A DNA stretch of 64,000 nt, from contig JACDOX010000117.1 of assembly GCA_014549065.1 (NCBI GenBank), forward strand, positions 1,301,650-1,365,649, in the 5' to 3' direction. The stretch is from Cardinalis cardinalis. Taxonomy: Eukaryota; Chordata; Aves; Passeriformes; Cardinalidae. This document shows, piece by piece, positions 8,211-18,420 of the stretch. Numbering within the stretch: the first letter of the stretch is position 1; each line of letters starts with the position of its first letter. The translations under genes and the position numbers were made by a program. The notes beneath the pieces were generated by a model. The model saw nothing but the letters and a program-made list of their open reading frames with translations, made no database searches and was not told the origin of the DNA.

Positions 8211-11200
8211 CTAGAGGAGAAAGGTCGGTTATCAGGGCTGCCAGGACCTGAGGGGAGTGGTCACAGCACCAACTGACAGAGTTCAAGAAGGCTTNGGACA
8301 ACACTCTCAGGCTTTGGACAACACTCTCACATGGTGTGACTCTTGGGGTGCCCTGTGCAGGGCCAGGAGTTGGGCTCAATNATCCTTATGGGTACCTTCC
8401 ANCTCAGCATANTTTTGTGATTCTGTGACCTCAGCCCCACTCCTCATCCCTCCCCACCATGGCATGTCACAGACACATTTTATGATAAGTCCTTTTTTNA
8501 GGATTTTTTTCTCTTGAGAAGCTGAGAAGCCTCAAGAACAAAATGTAAACAATAATTATTTGCTGCTGNGGAATGCAACAGGTGCATCTGTGATTGGTCT
8601 TACGTAGTTGTTTTAAATTAATAGCCAATCACAATCAGCTAGTTTGGACTCTGTCTGAGATACAAGCTTTCNTTATCATTTTTTTCTTTTTTTATTCTTA
8701 GCTAGCTTTCTGATGAAATATTTTCTTTTATTCTTTTAGTATANTTTTAATATAATATATATTATAAAATAATAAATCAAGCCTTCTGAAACGCAGAGTC
8801 AGATCCTCGTCTCTTCCCTGTGAACACCACCACCATGGCATGCCTGAGGCCTGGGAAATCACTTTGCCCTCCTCACACCCACCTTGGTGCTGTTTGTCAT
8901 GGCGTCCCGGTACAGGGTCCAGGACGTGCCGTCATCACTGTAAGCCACCTTGTAAGCTGCCACATACTGGATGTGCCCAAAGTCACGAGCTCCTTGTGTG
9001 ATGACGCCTGTCACCTTCTTCTGGTCCCGAAGGTCAATCTGGCAGAGACAAGGCTCGTCACAGCTCCTTGCAGGAGCAGTGCTCCCACCCTACAGCNCCC
9101 TTCATGCTCCAGAGGCAGCCAGGAAGAGCTGGCTCTCAGGGGTCAAGAATGGAGGAAACACCACTTGACCCCCATGCCAGACAAATCCTAAAACGTGACT
9201 GTGAAATATTTGATCCTTCAACACTCACAGCATCACTCAAAGCAACCAAAAGTGGGCGCAAACCCATCTCAGCTCCCCAGCCCACCCCTGCCACCTCCAN
9301 ATTTTTTTTCCAGAAACACCAGTGTGGGAAGGACAGCAAAAAATCTCAACTCAAAAAAAAAAATACAGGATTCACAGAGGAAATGCATTTCCACTGGAAA
9401 GTAATTCTGGCTGAGAAAATATGCAGTTCAACACAATCTGACATTTGGGCTCTAAGCGAGACGGTTTCTATTCTCTTTACTCTGNCACACTGTGTTTACT
9501 GCTGCTGGCACGTTACAGGGTAAACCACCAAAGGAGCTGAAAGCCTCATTAATTTAGCTNTGTTTTCATCCTCATGAAGGGCAATTCCAGCGATACAATA
9601 CACATAAATCCTGAGTGCACATGTAAATCTATACACATATATACAAACAGGCAGCCTGTGGTGCAATAGCCCAGCTCAGCGTGTCATCCTGACCCCGTCA
9701 TCAGCCAATGTCTCGATAAGCTGGTTTATTTAGAGTTGTGAGACAGCTGCTTTTAATCATTTCCCAAATAAAAAGTGGGACAAATATCTAAACTGCTTTG
9801 TCCTATTATGTCATGGAATCATGTGAAAAGTACAAAAACAGGGGAGCAAGGGAAACTGAGAAGGAAATTTCAAAACTATTTGTTTCTATTCCAGACTGAG
9901 AAGAGAAAAGCAAGCCTGATTTTTTTCCTGCAAAACAGAAACATGGNGTTCTGGGCAGCCAGAGTGATTTGGGATGGTCACTCCAGGCTGGGATGGCATT
10001 TCCTCAGGGGGTGAGACAGAACTGGAGTGCTGCNGGCTTGATGCACCCCACAAGAAGGTGCAGGCACGGCACCACCTTGCTCCTATGTGCTGATTCTGAC
10101 CCAGAGCTCCAGGACTGCTGTTAAAACCAGTGGCTGTGGTCCCATCCTGACCTGCCCCTGTGATCCCCGCTCAGGGATGAACTTTGTGACCCATGACAAG
10201 GCTCTGGTCACACTAACCCAGCTGTTCCAGCTACCCTGAAAGAGGAGGAGGCGGCCCTAGGCACAGCTGAGGAGCTGGGGAGGAGATANCGGGTTACAGA
10301 GACCAGAGACCCACCTGCAGCCACTCGGACTGGTCGTTGTTCAGCGCTGTCCAGGCGTTGGTTTTGCCNGTCATGTCCAGGCGAGCGTAATGAGGGTGCC
10401 AGGTAAAGGCATCGATGCCCCAGGTCTTGAAGGCACTGGAGGCTGTGATCTGCTGGTCGGAGATGAGGCGGGATTTCATGCCCAGAGGCTCCGAGCAACC
10501 TGCCGTGTTGAAATACACTGTAACACAACAGTTTACACAGGCAGTGAAAAGGAAAGAGACAACTGCAAGCACAACCCCGCAGACCTGTCAGAAGCCATCC
10601 CCACNTTCTCATTCCACTGCCCAGAGCGGCACCAGGGCCAGGCAGGGAAATGCTCAGCAGNTGAGCAGGGCAGTCTTTTCCCGGGATTTTTAGCTCCCAG
10701 CTATTCCCTGGCTCACAGTGCCTCCTGCTGCAGGGATGAGTAGATGTCCCCACAGCCCANCCCAGCCCAGCCCCGGAATACAGAAAGCTTTGGCAGGAAG
10801 CAGAGAAGGATGTGGAAAGAGCAACGCAAAGATATCCTCAGCCAAAAGCAGGGATGGCACCACACCAACGCAGCAGCAGGACAGGGAAGGACCCAAGCCC
10901 CCACAAGATCCCACCCTCACACCAACAGGCGAGTCCCACTCAGTTCCCAGGGATGTGCTGCAGGGCAGGAATGCAGGAGGCACAGGGAAAGGGCTCAGGC
11001 TGATGATCCCTCACATTTCCTAGAGGACTTTNACCCTCTGCTGCTTTTCAAGCTCTCTCTTTTCAAGCAGGAAAAGCAGCGGGTTCACAGCTCGGACAGG
11101 GAGGGGGCACAGTAAAAACTCCTGCCCTGGGAAGGTGTTAGCAGGGTGAGAATGCAGCTCGAGCTGGCTGAGCCGACGGGATTAACGGCTTGTGCTCCCC

Positions 11201-14200
11201 AAACGCACCCCTGGGTATTCCCAGGCATCAGCGTGAGGAAAAGCAAGCACTGCCAAATCCCCTGTCCTGAGGGATCAGAAGCAGGCCAAGGGGTGATGCC
11301 CTGCCCTGTGTCACCCCTGCCCTGCAGNCCCGGGAGGGGACAGCACTGGCATTTACCGTTCATCTCGCAGCCGATGAGCTCAAAGCGCAGCGTGCAGGCG
11401 CGGCGGCACATCACGGGGTAGATGCGGATGAACTGGGCCGTGATGGGAGGGTTGAACATGTTGGTCCTCATGGTGCCATAGTCCATGTTCCCCTCAAAAA
11501 CCTGCAACAGTGACCAGGGCTCAGTGCTCCACCTCTCACAGTCCCCTGCAAAAAATCCCTTGCACAGCAGACAGAGAGATCTCGGCACTGCCGATGGCAA
11601 AAGAGCACAGAGGGGGAAGCTGGGCTCTGGTTTTGTGCCCTGGAACAGCGCAGGACCTTGGAGGAGCTCCAACACTCCCAACAGAGCTTTGCAACATTCC
11701 CTGCTTCATCCTCACCCCCACAGAGCCACACATGCAGCAACACCCACTCCCACTATCANAATGCTCCTCAAATCATGACAAGCAGAGAGGTGGCTCACTT
11801 CTTCCTTTTTAANATAATAAATAGAATCAAATTGCCTTTCATGCACTTTTTCCACTGCTGCAGAAACAAGAGGAATTTTTCTATTTGTTTTGAAGCAAAG
11901 CAGTAACTCCCAACCATTCCCTGAATACTCAGAAAGCCAGCAGGAGACGCTTGCCATAAANAACTGCAAGTGGAGAGCACAGCAATCTACAAGTTTTCCC
12001 ACTTTGAGAGACACACTGTCAGCTGCTGCTTGCTGCAGATACATCACCGAGCAACGCAAGCTGCTCAGTAGCACTCCCAGACCAAGCCCAGTTCCCACAA
12101 GATGTCAGTGATAAAGATACTATCTGAATGACCTAAATCAGGCAGTGCTGCTTCTTTGGTTATGCTTATTATGGTCAATTAAACAGAGGGAGGGAGCATT
12201 GCTTGGCACTGGAACCGCCTGTGCCATCTCCCTGCTAGCAGAGTTCCCATCGGTTCCCAGCGCAGCTTTGCCCCAGGTCAGAAGCACTTTCCCACACACA
12301 GGGACGGAGCTCACAGCCACTCCAGCACCCACAGCACCGCTGGCTGGGGGAGCTGGGACATCCCCTGCACAGAGCATCGCAGCCCACCTTGTCTACATCC
12401 TTTTTCTCATCCTTGAAGAAGGTGAACTCCCTCCCATCAAGGCTGTAGGCGACTTTGTAGGCGCGGACAAACTCCTGCTGCCCCACGCGGCGCGCGCCCT
12501 GCGTGATGATCCCGCTCAGCCGCATCTTGCGCAGCAGGTTGGCCTGAGGGGGGAGAAGAGGATGAGTGGGGTGCAGTGAGGATGGCCTTCACAGCCCTTG
12601 TTCCCACCAGGATCACCAAGTCTGGGTGGGAGGGTGGGCACTGGGACAAGGAAAGGGCCTGCCCAGGGCGCTGGAACTCCCTTGGGAGGAAGCACTCCAT
12701 CCCTCCAGCCTTGCAACCCAAAGTGGGCAGAGCAAGGGGGATCACCAACCCATGTCCCACCTTCCTCCAATGGACTTGCCTCCTCCAGGCACATCCCAAG
12801 ATACCCCTGGGNGGCAGCTTCATGCAGCAATTTAGCTCCACACTTGCCACCAGGAGCAGTGAAATNGCATAACAGCAGCACTGCGAGACCAGCCATGGCT
12901 GCTGGGCTGCTCTCTGTGCTGGCATTCCAGTCCTGCCCCAGGTACCTGGATCCAGGGGCTCTTGTCATAGTTGCTGGAGGTCCAGGCGTTGACAATGCCG
13001 TGGTTGTTGAGGCGGGCGAGCTCTGGCCCCCAGCGCTGGAGGCCAAGGAAGCCNTAATAGACAGAGGATGCTGAGAGCTGGGCATCAGAGATGGCTCCTC
13101 CTTCCATGCCCAGGAGAACAGCACAGCCTGGGGGCAGAGGGGAGATCAGGATCAAAGNGAGACAGTAACCAGGGAGCAGAACTAGGGGTCATTCGTTTCT
13201 TGTCTGGGGCAGAACAGGAGAGGGAGGCCAGCCCTAGTGTCTGGTTGTCCCCAAGGTGTCCTCTCCTCCTCATCTCTCAGCCAAAACCACACCATCCATC
13301 AGTCTCCCTCACAGCACAGAGGTCTNGAGGAGAAAGGACCTTCCTGGGGCACTCCAGAGAGGAGAAAACANCTTCCTGAGGATGTTCCCTCCATTAGGAC
13401 CAGGCCTGCTGGCATCAAGGATAGCCACANCTGCCCTCCAGACCCCCTAACCAGCTGGTGAGATCCCTCCTGGCAATGAGGGACAAACAGTGGGGAACTG
13501 GAGGGAAAGGGAATTCAGTACAGCTGGTGCCAAAGGCTTACGGCTGTGGCAGGTCTTCCCCAGGAATGGAGAAGGACACTTGCAGGTGTAGTCACCATCC
13601 AGGTCCAGGCAGGTGCCTCCATTTTTGCAAGGCTGGGAGGAGCACTCATTCTTGTCTGGGAGAGAGAGAGAGAAGATCAGGAGGCAATCCCAAAACCAGT
13701 CCCAGAGAGGAGACCCCTCATTCAGTGCAACAAGAACAGGGNGAGGCATCCCCTGAACAAGGGCCATGGCAGGGTCCCTGAAGAGAGGGTGGCACAGGTT
13801 GAAGCTCTAACCCAAGGATCCATCTACACTGTGTCCCCACAGAGTGCAGCCATGCAGGTGCATCAGGACACACAGTCACATCAAGGCTGGGAGCCTGCAT
13901 GGAGCAGGCTGAGCCTTGAGACACCCCTTGTGTTATTAATTGGGACACTAAGTCCCTCCAGAGATGCAGAGCAAGGTTCAGACATAACCCATCCCACACC
14001 ATGGTCCTTCCCTCCACCCTGCAAGCTCCAAAACAGCCCATGATCCCTGTAAGCCTGGTGCCCCACACAGTCCCAGCGGCTCACAGCCCCTAGCTGTCCC
14101 CCCAGGGGTCCCCAAGCTGTCAGTGGACAAGCTCCCCCCTCCTGTCCCCCTGCTGTACTCACTGTTCTGGCAGTGCACCCCATCGTACCCCGCAGGGCAC

Positions 14201-17200
14201 TTGCAGATGTAGTCAGTGAAGACGTCGCCCCGGTTTGGGACCAGCTGGCACTCACCATTGTTGTGGCAAGGATTGGGGTGGCAGGGCCCTGGGGAAGGGG
14301 AAAAACAACTGTAATAAAGGCACAGGTGGAAAATAAGAGCATCCAGTGGGTTTCCACTCCCCACAGACATTGCATTCCCCCCAAGTTCATCCCGTCACCA
14401 CATCCCTACTCAGATCTGTGCTCTATGTGTCCATCAGCCATCAGAAGGGCTGAACACCAGGGNCAGTGGTGCAGGGCCAGGACAAAGGCAGCACCTGGGG
14501 AAGGGTCAGCTGCTCACCTTTCTCTGTCTCATTGCAGTCAATCCCAACATAGCCCTCAGGGCAGATGCAGAAGAAGGGGGCCTCATTAATCCCAGTCAGG
14601 CAGGTGCCCCCATTCTGACAGTGGTTCACATCACAGAAGTCACCTGGAAGTAAAGCCAGGTGTCACTGCAAGCCATCCCTAAGGCAGCCANCCACCAGAG
14701 CCCCATGCACACAAANGCNTCCCAGCCCAACAGCAGGAACTGGTCTGCTGCAAACCCCACAGGGAAGGGAGCACCTGGNAGGGACAGGCTGCTGGACCTT
14801 CCATAGGGCTCCTGGCATTCGAAAGCAATGGTTGAGACTGGGAGCACAACCAGCAGCAAGGACCTGCCTTGTGCTGGCACATGTATAAAGAGGTTAAACA
14901 GACACTATATGACAAAGTGAAAACAGAGGAAACCCAGGTTTTGGTGCATTAAATGTTTTTGACACTTGGCTGGAAAATGTGAGTGGCCAGGCTGGGGCTN
15001 GCTCAGGCACGTGAAGGACAGAATGATTCAAGGGAATGGGGCTGGTGCTGTTGCTGGGGCTTGTTAATGTAAGTTTGTACTTGTAAGAACACCAAAAAGA
15101 AAAAATCATTGTAGGGGGAGCTCGCATTCCTCAGTTCCCAGATGCTGGAGCCAGGCAGGGAGGAAGCACAAGGTCCATCTCTGCAGGACGCCTGCCAGAC
15201 CTCCATCATTCTCTGAGCAGCTCCCACAAGGCTGCCCTGGCTGACAGGCAGGTTCCCCCAGGGAGCTGGTGGGGCTGCAGCATCTTCCCTGCCTGTCCAT
15301 CCATCTCCAGCATCTGCCACGGTGTAGGGTTTATGTGGCAAGGTGGTGGTGGCAGGGCACTGCAAAGGTGGCTCAGCAAGAAGACAACAGGAGCTGCTCC
15401 CATGCTGGAGACAGCCAGTCCCAGCCAATGCCAAAAGAGACCCTCTGCTGCTCAAAGCTGGTGCCCATCACCAGCATGGCTTCTGTGTGATAATGTATCC
15501 AAGATAAAGTAAAAAACACTGAGCAGCAGCTGTAGAAGAGGAGTGAGAAAAAAGTGAGAGAAACAGCCCTGCGACCACCCCCGGCAGAGAATAAGGAGGG
15601 AAAGGAAGTGATCCAGGAGCAGGGATTCTACTGCAGCCCATGGAGAAGACCTGTCTCCCTGGAGCCTGTGGAGGACACGGGGGAGCAGATATCCACACTG
15701 CAGCCCACAGACAGCTCCAGGCTGGAGCAGTCTCTTCCTCATGGGCTGTATCTCATGGAAAGGACCCACACCAGAGCAGTTAATGAATAACTGCAGCCCA
15801 TGGGAAGGACCCACTCTGGATATTTTCCTTTTTTTCCCCACCCTGCCCTGTTGAGGAGGGAAGTGAATGATGTCAACCCACTGCACCCTCCAACCTTCTA
15901 CGCTCCATTGCTGGGCTAAATCAGATTGCAAAAGCTGGGCTGAAATTCCTCCCACCCTCAATTTATTCTGCCTAAAAGCTGCAAGGCAGCAACATTCCAT
16001 AAACCTAGACCAGATTTCCACAGGACTGGTTGAAGCCTCAGTAACTCCTCATCACATAGGACAGCACATCCCTTGATGCCAGGCATTTCTCTGCTACCCT
16101 GCAGAAGCCAGAACAAGGGCTGAACCCAGGTGGAGACCTAGGAATAACCCTTCACTGTCTGCATGACCTGGAGAAGGTGGAAGTTGATGAGCTGTGGGCT
16201 CACTGCCCAGACGAACACCAAACAACGCAGTCCTCATTTGCCTAAGCTACTACTCAGTGAGCTCCTACTCATTAGTCCTTTAATAGCAGGACTCCTTCCA
16301 GTTAATCCTACTCTTCCTGACACTCCACATGCGTAGGGTACACACTGGTGGCAGGCAGGCCAGCATCAGGTGGAGGTTTCCATAAGGATGCTGCAGCTCC
16401 CTTAGCCCAGCCTCAGGAGGCAGAAAAACTTGGGCACCAGTTCAAATCTCTGCCTGTGCTGCCCAGCCTGTTCTGCATGACCTCATGCTCCATCAATGCG
16501 CTGCCATGAGCTACAGCATGGGAGGAGAGGGCTCCTGCTGATAGTGGGGATGCCTTTGCTCCACGCCCCTCCACCCCTCCGCAGGTCTTGGGCACATCCA
16601 CCCACCCCATCCCACGGATCTCTCCCAGCAGAGAGTCAAGGCCGCACAGACTGAGCTACTTCTGTTCAACAGTGGGACATGGCTGCTTCCCCAGGCACAC
16701 TGATGCTCCCCAGCATCAGGGCTGCCTCCGGCACAGGAGGGTCTGGGGTGTGACACGGCAGCAAAGCAGCAAGGTCTCCTCACAAGGNTGGGGCAGGAGG
16801 GGTCCAAGTTTTATACTTCAGTTATTGCAAGTAACTGGACTCTCTTTTATCCCCTCCCAGGAATAATCCCTTACAGAGTGGGTGTTGGTAGCCAGCCCCC
16901 TGCCTAGCAGTGAGGCACACAGGTCACTTTTTCCACTGTAGCAAGCAGTTTTGGACGCTTCTGTTTCTGGGCTGTTTCAGGCCTGGTTTCAGAGCTGTTC
17001 AGCATCTCCATCCTCCACACACACATTTTTCTCCAGTCAAGGACAGAGCTGTCACAGGCTGAACACTCAGGAACCAAGGCAACAAAGATCAACCACAGCT
17101 TTTGGAAATGTTTGCTTATATGAACCCACAGGCTGGCTGGGAGGCAAAAATAACATCCTCCCAATACTGGGACAGCTCATCCCAGCGGGGCTGGGGGAAG

Positions 17201-18184
17201 TCAGGTCTTGGGAGGGCAAAAAGGGCACCTCAGCCATGCAGGGAGAGCAAACATAAACAAGGCCTTTCTCACCCCCTCCTGCTGCCCTTTGTCCCTGACC
17301 TGGAGCCTGCGCTTAGGCTTTGCTCCCCTTTTCCCTGGTCTCATCCATCCCTTTGGGAGCCAAGCGCCCCAGGCATGACCCACGGGGTTATGATGAAGCT
17401 GCTACTCCCCGGGGTTGCCCTGGCCAGGCCAGCTGGGCGCGTACCAGGCGGTCCCAGGGACGCTGTTTACATTGCGAGCACGGTTATCTGAGCCTGAAAG
17501 CACAGGACAGCCCGGCTCAGAGACTCCCGCCTCGGGAGAGGGGACGGGGCCGTGGGCCCGGGTTCCCCGCTCCGGCAGCAGCAGCAGCAGCCCTGGGGCT
17601 GCACGCTGTCCCACTCGCACTACGAGCCCTGCAACCCGCACCGCAGCCTGGACCCACTCACCCTGCGCCCCCAGCTCCTCTCGCTGCACCTCCCGGATCC
17701 CCAGCCCCGCGGATCCCGGGCATCTCGGGTTTCCCGACACACCAGACAACCCCTACACACACACCCCCTACACCCCGGACAACCCCTGCGCCCCGGATCC
17801 CTTGCACTCCACATCCCCGGCATTCGGGCTCCCCTGTATTCCGGATCCCCTGAAACTCAGCCTCTCCTGCACCGCGGATCCCCTGCACGCCAGGCAACCC
17901 TGCACTCCAGATTCTCTGCACTCTGCCTGCCCTGCACCCCGGAATCCCTGCCCACCGGACAGCCCCGCACTCCAAACCCCCACCGCTCCGGATCCGCAGC
18001 ATTCCAGCCTNCCTGGCACCCAGGTTTCCCTGCACCCCGCATCCCCTGATCCCCGGGATCCCGGCACTCCTGATCCCCGGTTCCCCGGCACTCCGTCCCG
18101 CCGGCACTCACCGGACACGACCAGCAGCAGCGGGAACGCCACCGCCACGGCGAGCAGCACCCGAAACAAGCTCGCCGCGCTCAT
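8067..18184 (-). CDS. MFGE8: MFGE8 (lactadherin), complete
   Basis: Secreted bridging protein: its C domains bind phosphatidylserine on apoptotic cells and vesicles, and its RGD motif binds alpha-v integrins on phagocytes. Ten coding exons (18184-18112, 14643-14518, 14288-14163, 13655-13542, 13127-12946, 12543-12388, 11501-11357, 10517-10315, 9038-8883, 8210-8067) join in frame to 1,425 bases, 474 residues plus TAG. Domains: signal peptide about 1-25; EGF1 28-61; EGF2 69-106 with RGD at 86-88; EGF3 113-144; discoidin C1 148-304; C2 315-472. Sequons lie at Asn62 and Asn424. Human MFGE8 has one EGF domain and mouse two; the three-EGF layout resembles the paralogue EDIL3. Position between HAPLN3 and ABHD2 identifies this as MFGE8. 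Confidence 0.95.
8245..8428 (+). repeat. CR1 LINE, truncated 3' end
   Basis: It matches from memory the conserved 3' end of avian CR1: gtcacagcacc, ttcaagaagg, ttggacaacactctca, ggtgtgactcttggggtg, gggccaggagttgggctcaa, gggtaccttcc, then the terminal ttttgtgattctgtga. It is plus-oriented, so antisense inside the last MFGE8 intron. It carries an internal 20-base tandem duplication (8291-8310 and 8311-8330). It is a 5'-truncated fossil with no coding capacity. Confidence 0.85.
8465..8835 (+). mobile_element. Solo LTR of an endogenous retrovirus
   Basis: 371-base element starting TGTCACAG and ending CACCACCA, flanked by the direct repeat TGGCA (8460-8464 and 8836-8840). Inside are a CCAAT-containing U3-like part (gccaatcacaatcagct), an AT-rich stretch with AATAAA near 8772, and gagtcagatcctcgtctctt after it. 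TG...CA ends, a 5-base target duplication and a poly(A) signal define an LTR. No internal viral genes are present, so it is a recombined solo copy. I recognise the type from passerine genomes but cannot name the family; the 5-base duplication would suit ERVL. It is antisense to MFGE8. Confidence 0.85.
8883..9038 (-). CDS. MFGE8: MFGE8 exon 9 (discoidin C2, part 2)
   Basis: 156-base phase 0-0 exon for residues 376-427, with TGVITQGARDFGHIQYV and YKVAYSDDGTSWTLY. It ends in NSTK, giving a sequon at Asn424. Acceptor tctgccag|ATTGACC, donor ACCAAG|gtgggt. A solo LTR sits 47 bases downstream of the donor exon edge. Confidence 0.94.
10315..10517 (-). CDS. MFGE8: MFGE8 exon 8 (discoidin C2, part 1)
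   Basis: 203-base exon, phase 1 to 0, acceptor tgttacag|TGTATTTC and donor CTGCAG|gtgggt. It starts C2 at Cys315 (CSEPLGMKS). The segment FKTWGIDAFTW carries the exposed aromatic residues that form the membrane-inserting spike of lactadherin C2. An N at 10369 is the third base of a Thr codon (ACN), so it is silent. Confidence 0.94.
11357..11501 (-). CDS. MFGE8: MFGE8 exon 7 (discoidin C1, part 3)
   Basis: 145-base exon, phase 0 to 1, acceptor tgttgcag|GTTTTTG and donor ATGAACG|gtaaat. It encodes residues 260-307 (FEGNMDYGTM, then AQFIRIYPVMCRRACTLRFE) and closes C1 at Cys304 (LIGCEMN). Confidence 0.94.
12388..12543 (-). CDS. MFGE8: MFGE8 exon 6 (discoidin C1, part 2)
   Basis: 156-base phase 0-0 exon encoding residues 208-259. 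It holds the hallmark SGIITQGARRVG of discoidin domains, then YKVAYSLDGREFTFF. Acceptor ccctcag|GCCAACC, donor GACAAG|gtgggc. It has the same length as the equivalent C2 exon (9038-8883), reflecting domain duplication. Confidence 0.94.
12946..13127 (-). CDS. MFGE8: MFGE8 exon 5 (discoidin C1, part 1)
   Basis: 182-base exon, phase 1 to 0, from acceptor tgcccccag|GCTGTGC to donor ATCCAG|gtacct. It begins the first F5/8-type C domain at Cys148 (CAVLLGMEGG, ISDAQLSASS) and ends at SPWIQ. One N (13054) sits in a TAN codon that reads as Tyr if the base is C or T. Confidence 0.93.
13542..13655 (-). CDS. MFGE8: MFGE8 exon 4 (EGF domain 3)
   Basis: 114-base phase 1-1 exon between acceptor ctctcccag|ACAAGAATG and donor CACAGCC|gtaagc. 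Cysteines at 113, 118, 124, 133, 135 and 144. The NEC start and the LDGDYTCKC segment resemble a calcium-binding EGF consensus only in part. Human and mouse MFGE8 have fewer EGF repeats. Confidence 0.93.
14163..14288 (-). CDS. MFGE8: MFGE8 exon 3 (EGF domain 2 with RGD)
   Basis: 126-base phase 1-1 exon between acceptor cttccccag|GGCCCTG and donor CAGAACA|gtgagt. Six cysteines at 69, 74, 80, 95, 97 and 106. The Cys80-Cys95 loop is lengthened and presents RGD (residues 86-88, bases 14232-14224), the integrin-binding site, in the same place as in mammalian MFGE8 and EDIL3. Confidence 0.95.
14518..14643 (-). CDS. MFGE8: MFGE8 exon 2 (EGF domain 1)
   Basis: 126-base symmetric phase 1-1 exon between acceptor acttccag|GTGACTTC and donor GAGAAAG|gtgagc. 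It encodes residues 25-67 with six EGF cysteines at 28, 33, 39, 50, 52 and 61 (core HCQNGGTC, later FFCICPEGYVGIDC). Asn62 (NET) follows as a possible glycosylation site. Confidence 0.93.
15490..15880 (+). repeat. Diverged interspersed repeat, probably ERV LTR-derived
   Basis: The word ctgcagcccatgg or a close variant recurs at about 15631, 15700 and 15791 (ctgcagcccatgggaaggaccca at the last). It is accompanied by gaccacccccggcagagaa and a closing ttttttccccaccctgccct. This vocabulary is shared with high-copy avian ERV/LTR repeats I remember. Edges and family are uncertain, and no target duplication was found. Confidence 0.5.
17690..18105. repeat. Decayed minisatellite in MFGE8 intron 1
   Basis: Roughly 400 bases built from imperfect units like ggatcccctgcactcc. 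GGATCC recurs near 17695, 17714, 17796, 17843, 17875 and 17992, and ccctgcac/ccctgcact words lie between them. The period varies from about 15 to 30 bases. The array ends within ten bases of the exon 1 donor and produces a spurious stop-free frame on the plus strand. Confidence 0.7.
18112..18184 (-). CDS. MFGE8: MFGE8 exon 1 (signal peptide)
   Basis: The ATG at 18184-18182 opens a 24-codon hydrophobic signal peptide (LFRVLLAVAVAFPLLLVVS). The donor is TCGTGTCCG|gtgagt (18111-18110), ending in phase 1. It lies at the edge of a CpG island, which supports it as the first exon. No upstream in-frame ATG is evident. Confidence 0.9.
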
Positions 18185-18420
18185 GTTGCGTCCCGAGCCG
18201 TGCCGTGCCGCGCCGTGCGCTCCCCCCGAGGCGCTCCGCTGCGCTCGGCTCCGCTCGGCTCGGCTCGGCTCGGCTCCGCCGCGGGGCTCGGGGCGGGCAG
18301 TGACTCAGCCCGGCCCGGCGCGGCCCCACGTGCTCCGCCGCCCGCCCCCGGGGCGGGACCGGCCCGGGACAGCCCGGCCGAGGGTCCGCGCCCCCGGCGT
18401 GCCGGCAGCACGGGGGGTAC
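18185..18420 (-). promoter_or_regulatory. MFGE8: MFGE8 promoter and 5' UTR CpG island
   Basis: Very CpG-rich sequence directly upstream of the MFGE8 start codon with no TATA box. A perfect AP-1 palindromic site TGACTCA lies at 18301-18307 and a CACGTG E-box at 18327-18332, about 120-150 bases before the ATG. The transcription start probably lies between these sites and the ATG. Motif function is inference. Confidence 0.65.
18244..18277. repeat. CGGCT pentanucleotide array in MFGE8 5' UTR
   Basis: The unit cggct repeats about six times with one tccg interruption. Read on the MFGE8 strand it is an AGCCG array just upstream of the start codon, probably within the 5' UTR. Short GC-rich arrays like this are often length-polymorphic. 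Confidence 0.75.

Larger units (their letters stand above)
14644..18111 (-). other. MFGE8: MFGE8 intron 1
   Basis: The longest intron of the gene, about 3.5 kb. It holds a diverged LTR-like fragment (about 15490-15880), a decayed minisatellite next to exon 1 (about 17690-18105), and otherwise unremarkable unique sequence. I found no additional EGF or other coding exon in it. Confidence 0.75.

Noticed and set aside
8067..18184. Identification of the EGF-discoidin gene as EDIL3
   Set aside because: The three-EGF layout is shared, but the gene lies between HAPLN3 and ABHD2, the conserved MFGE8 position.
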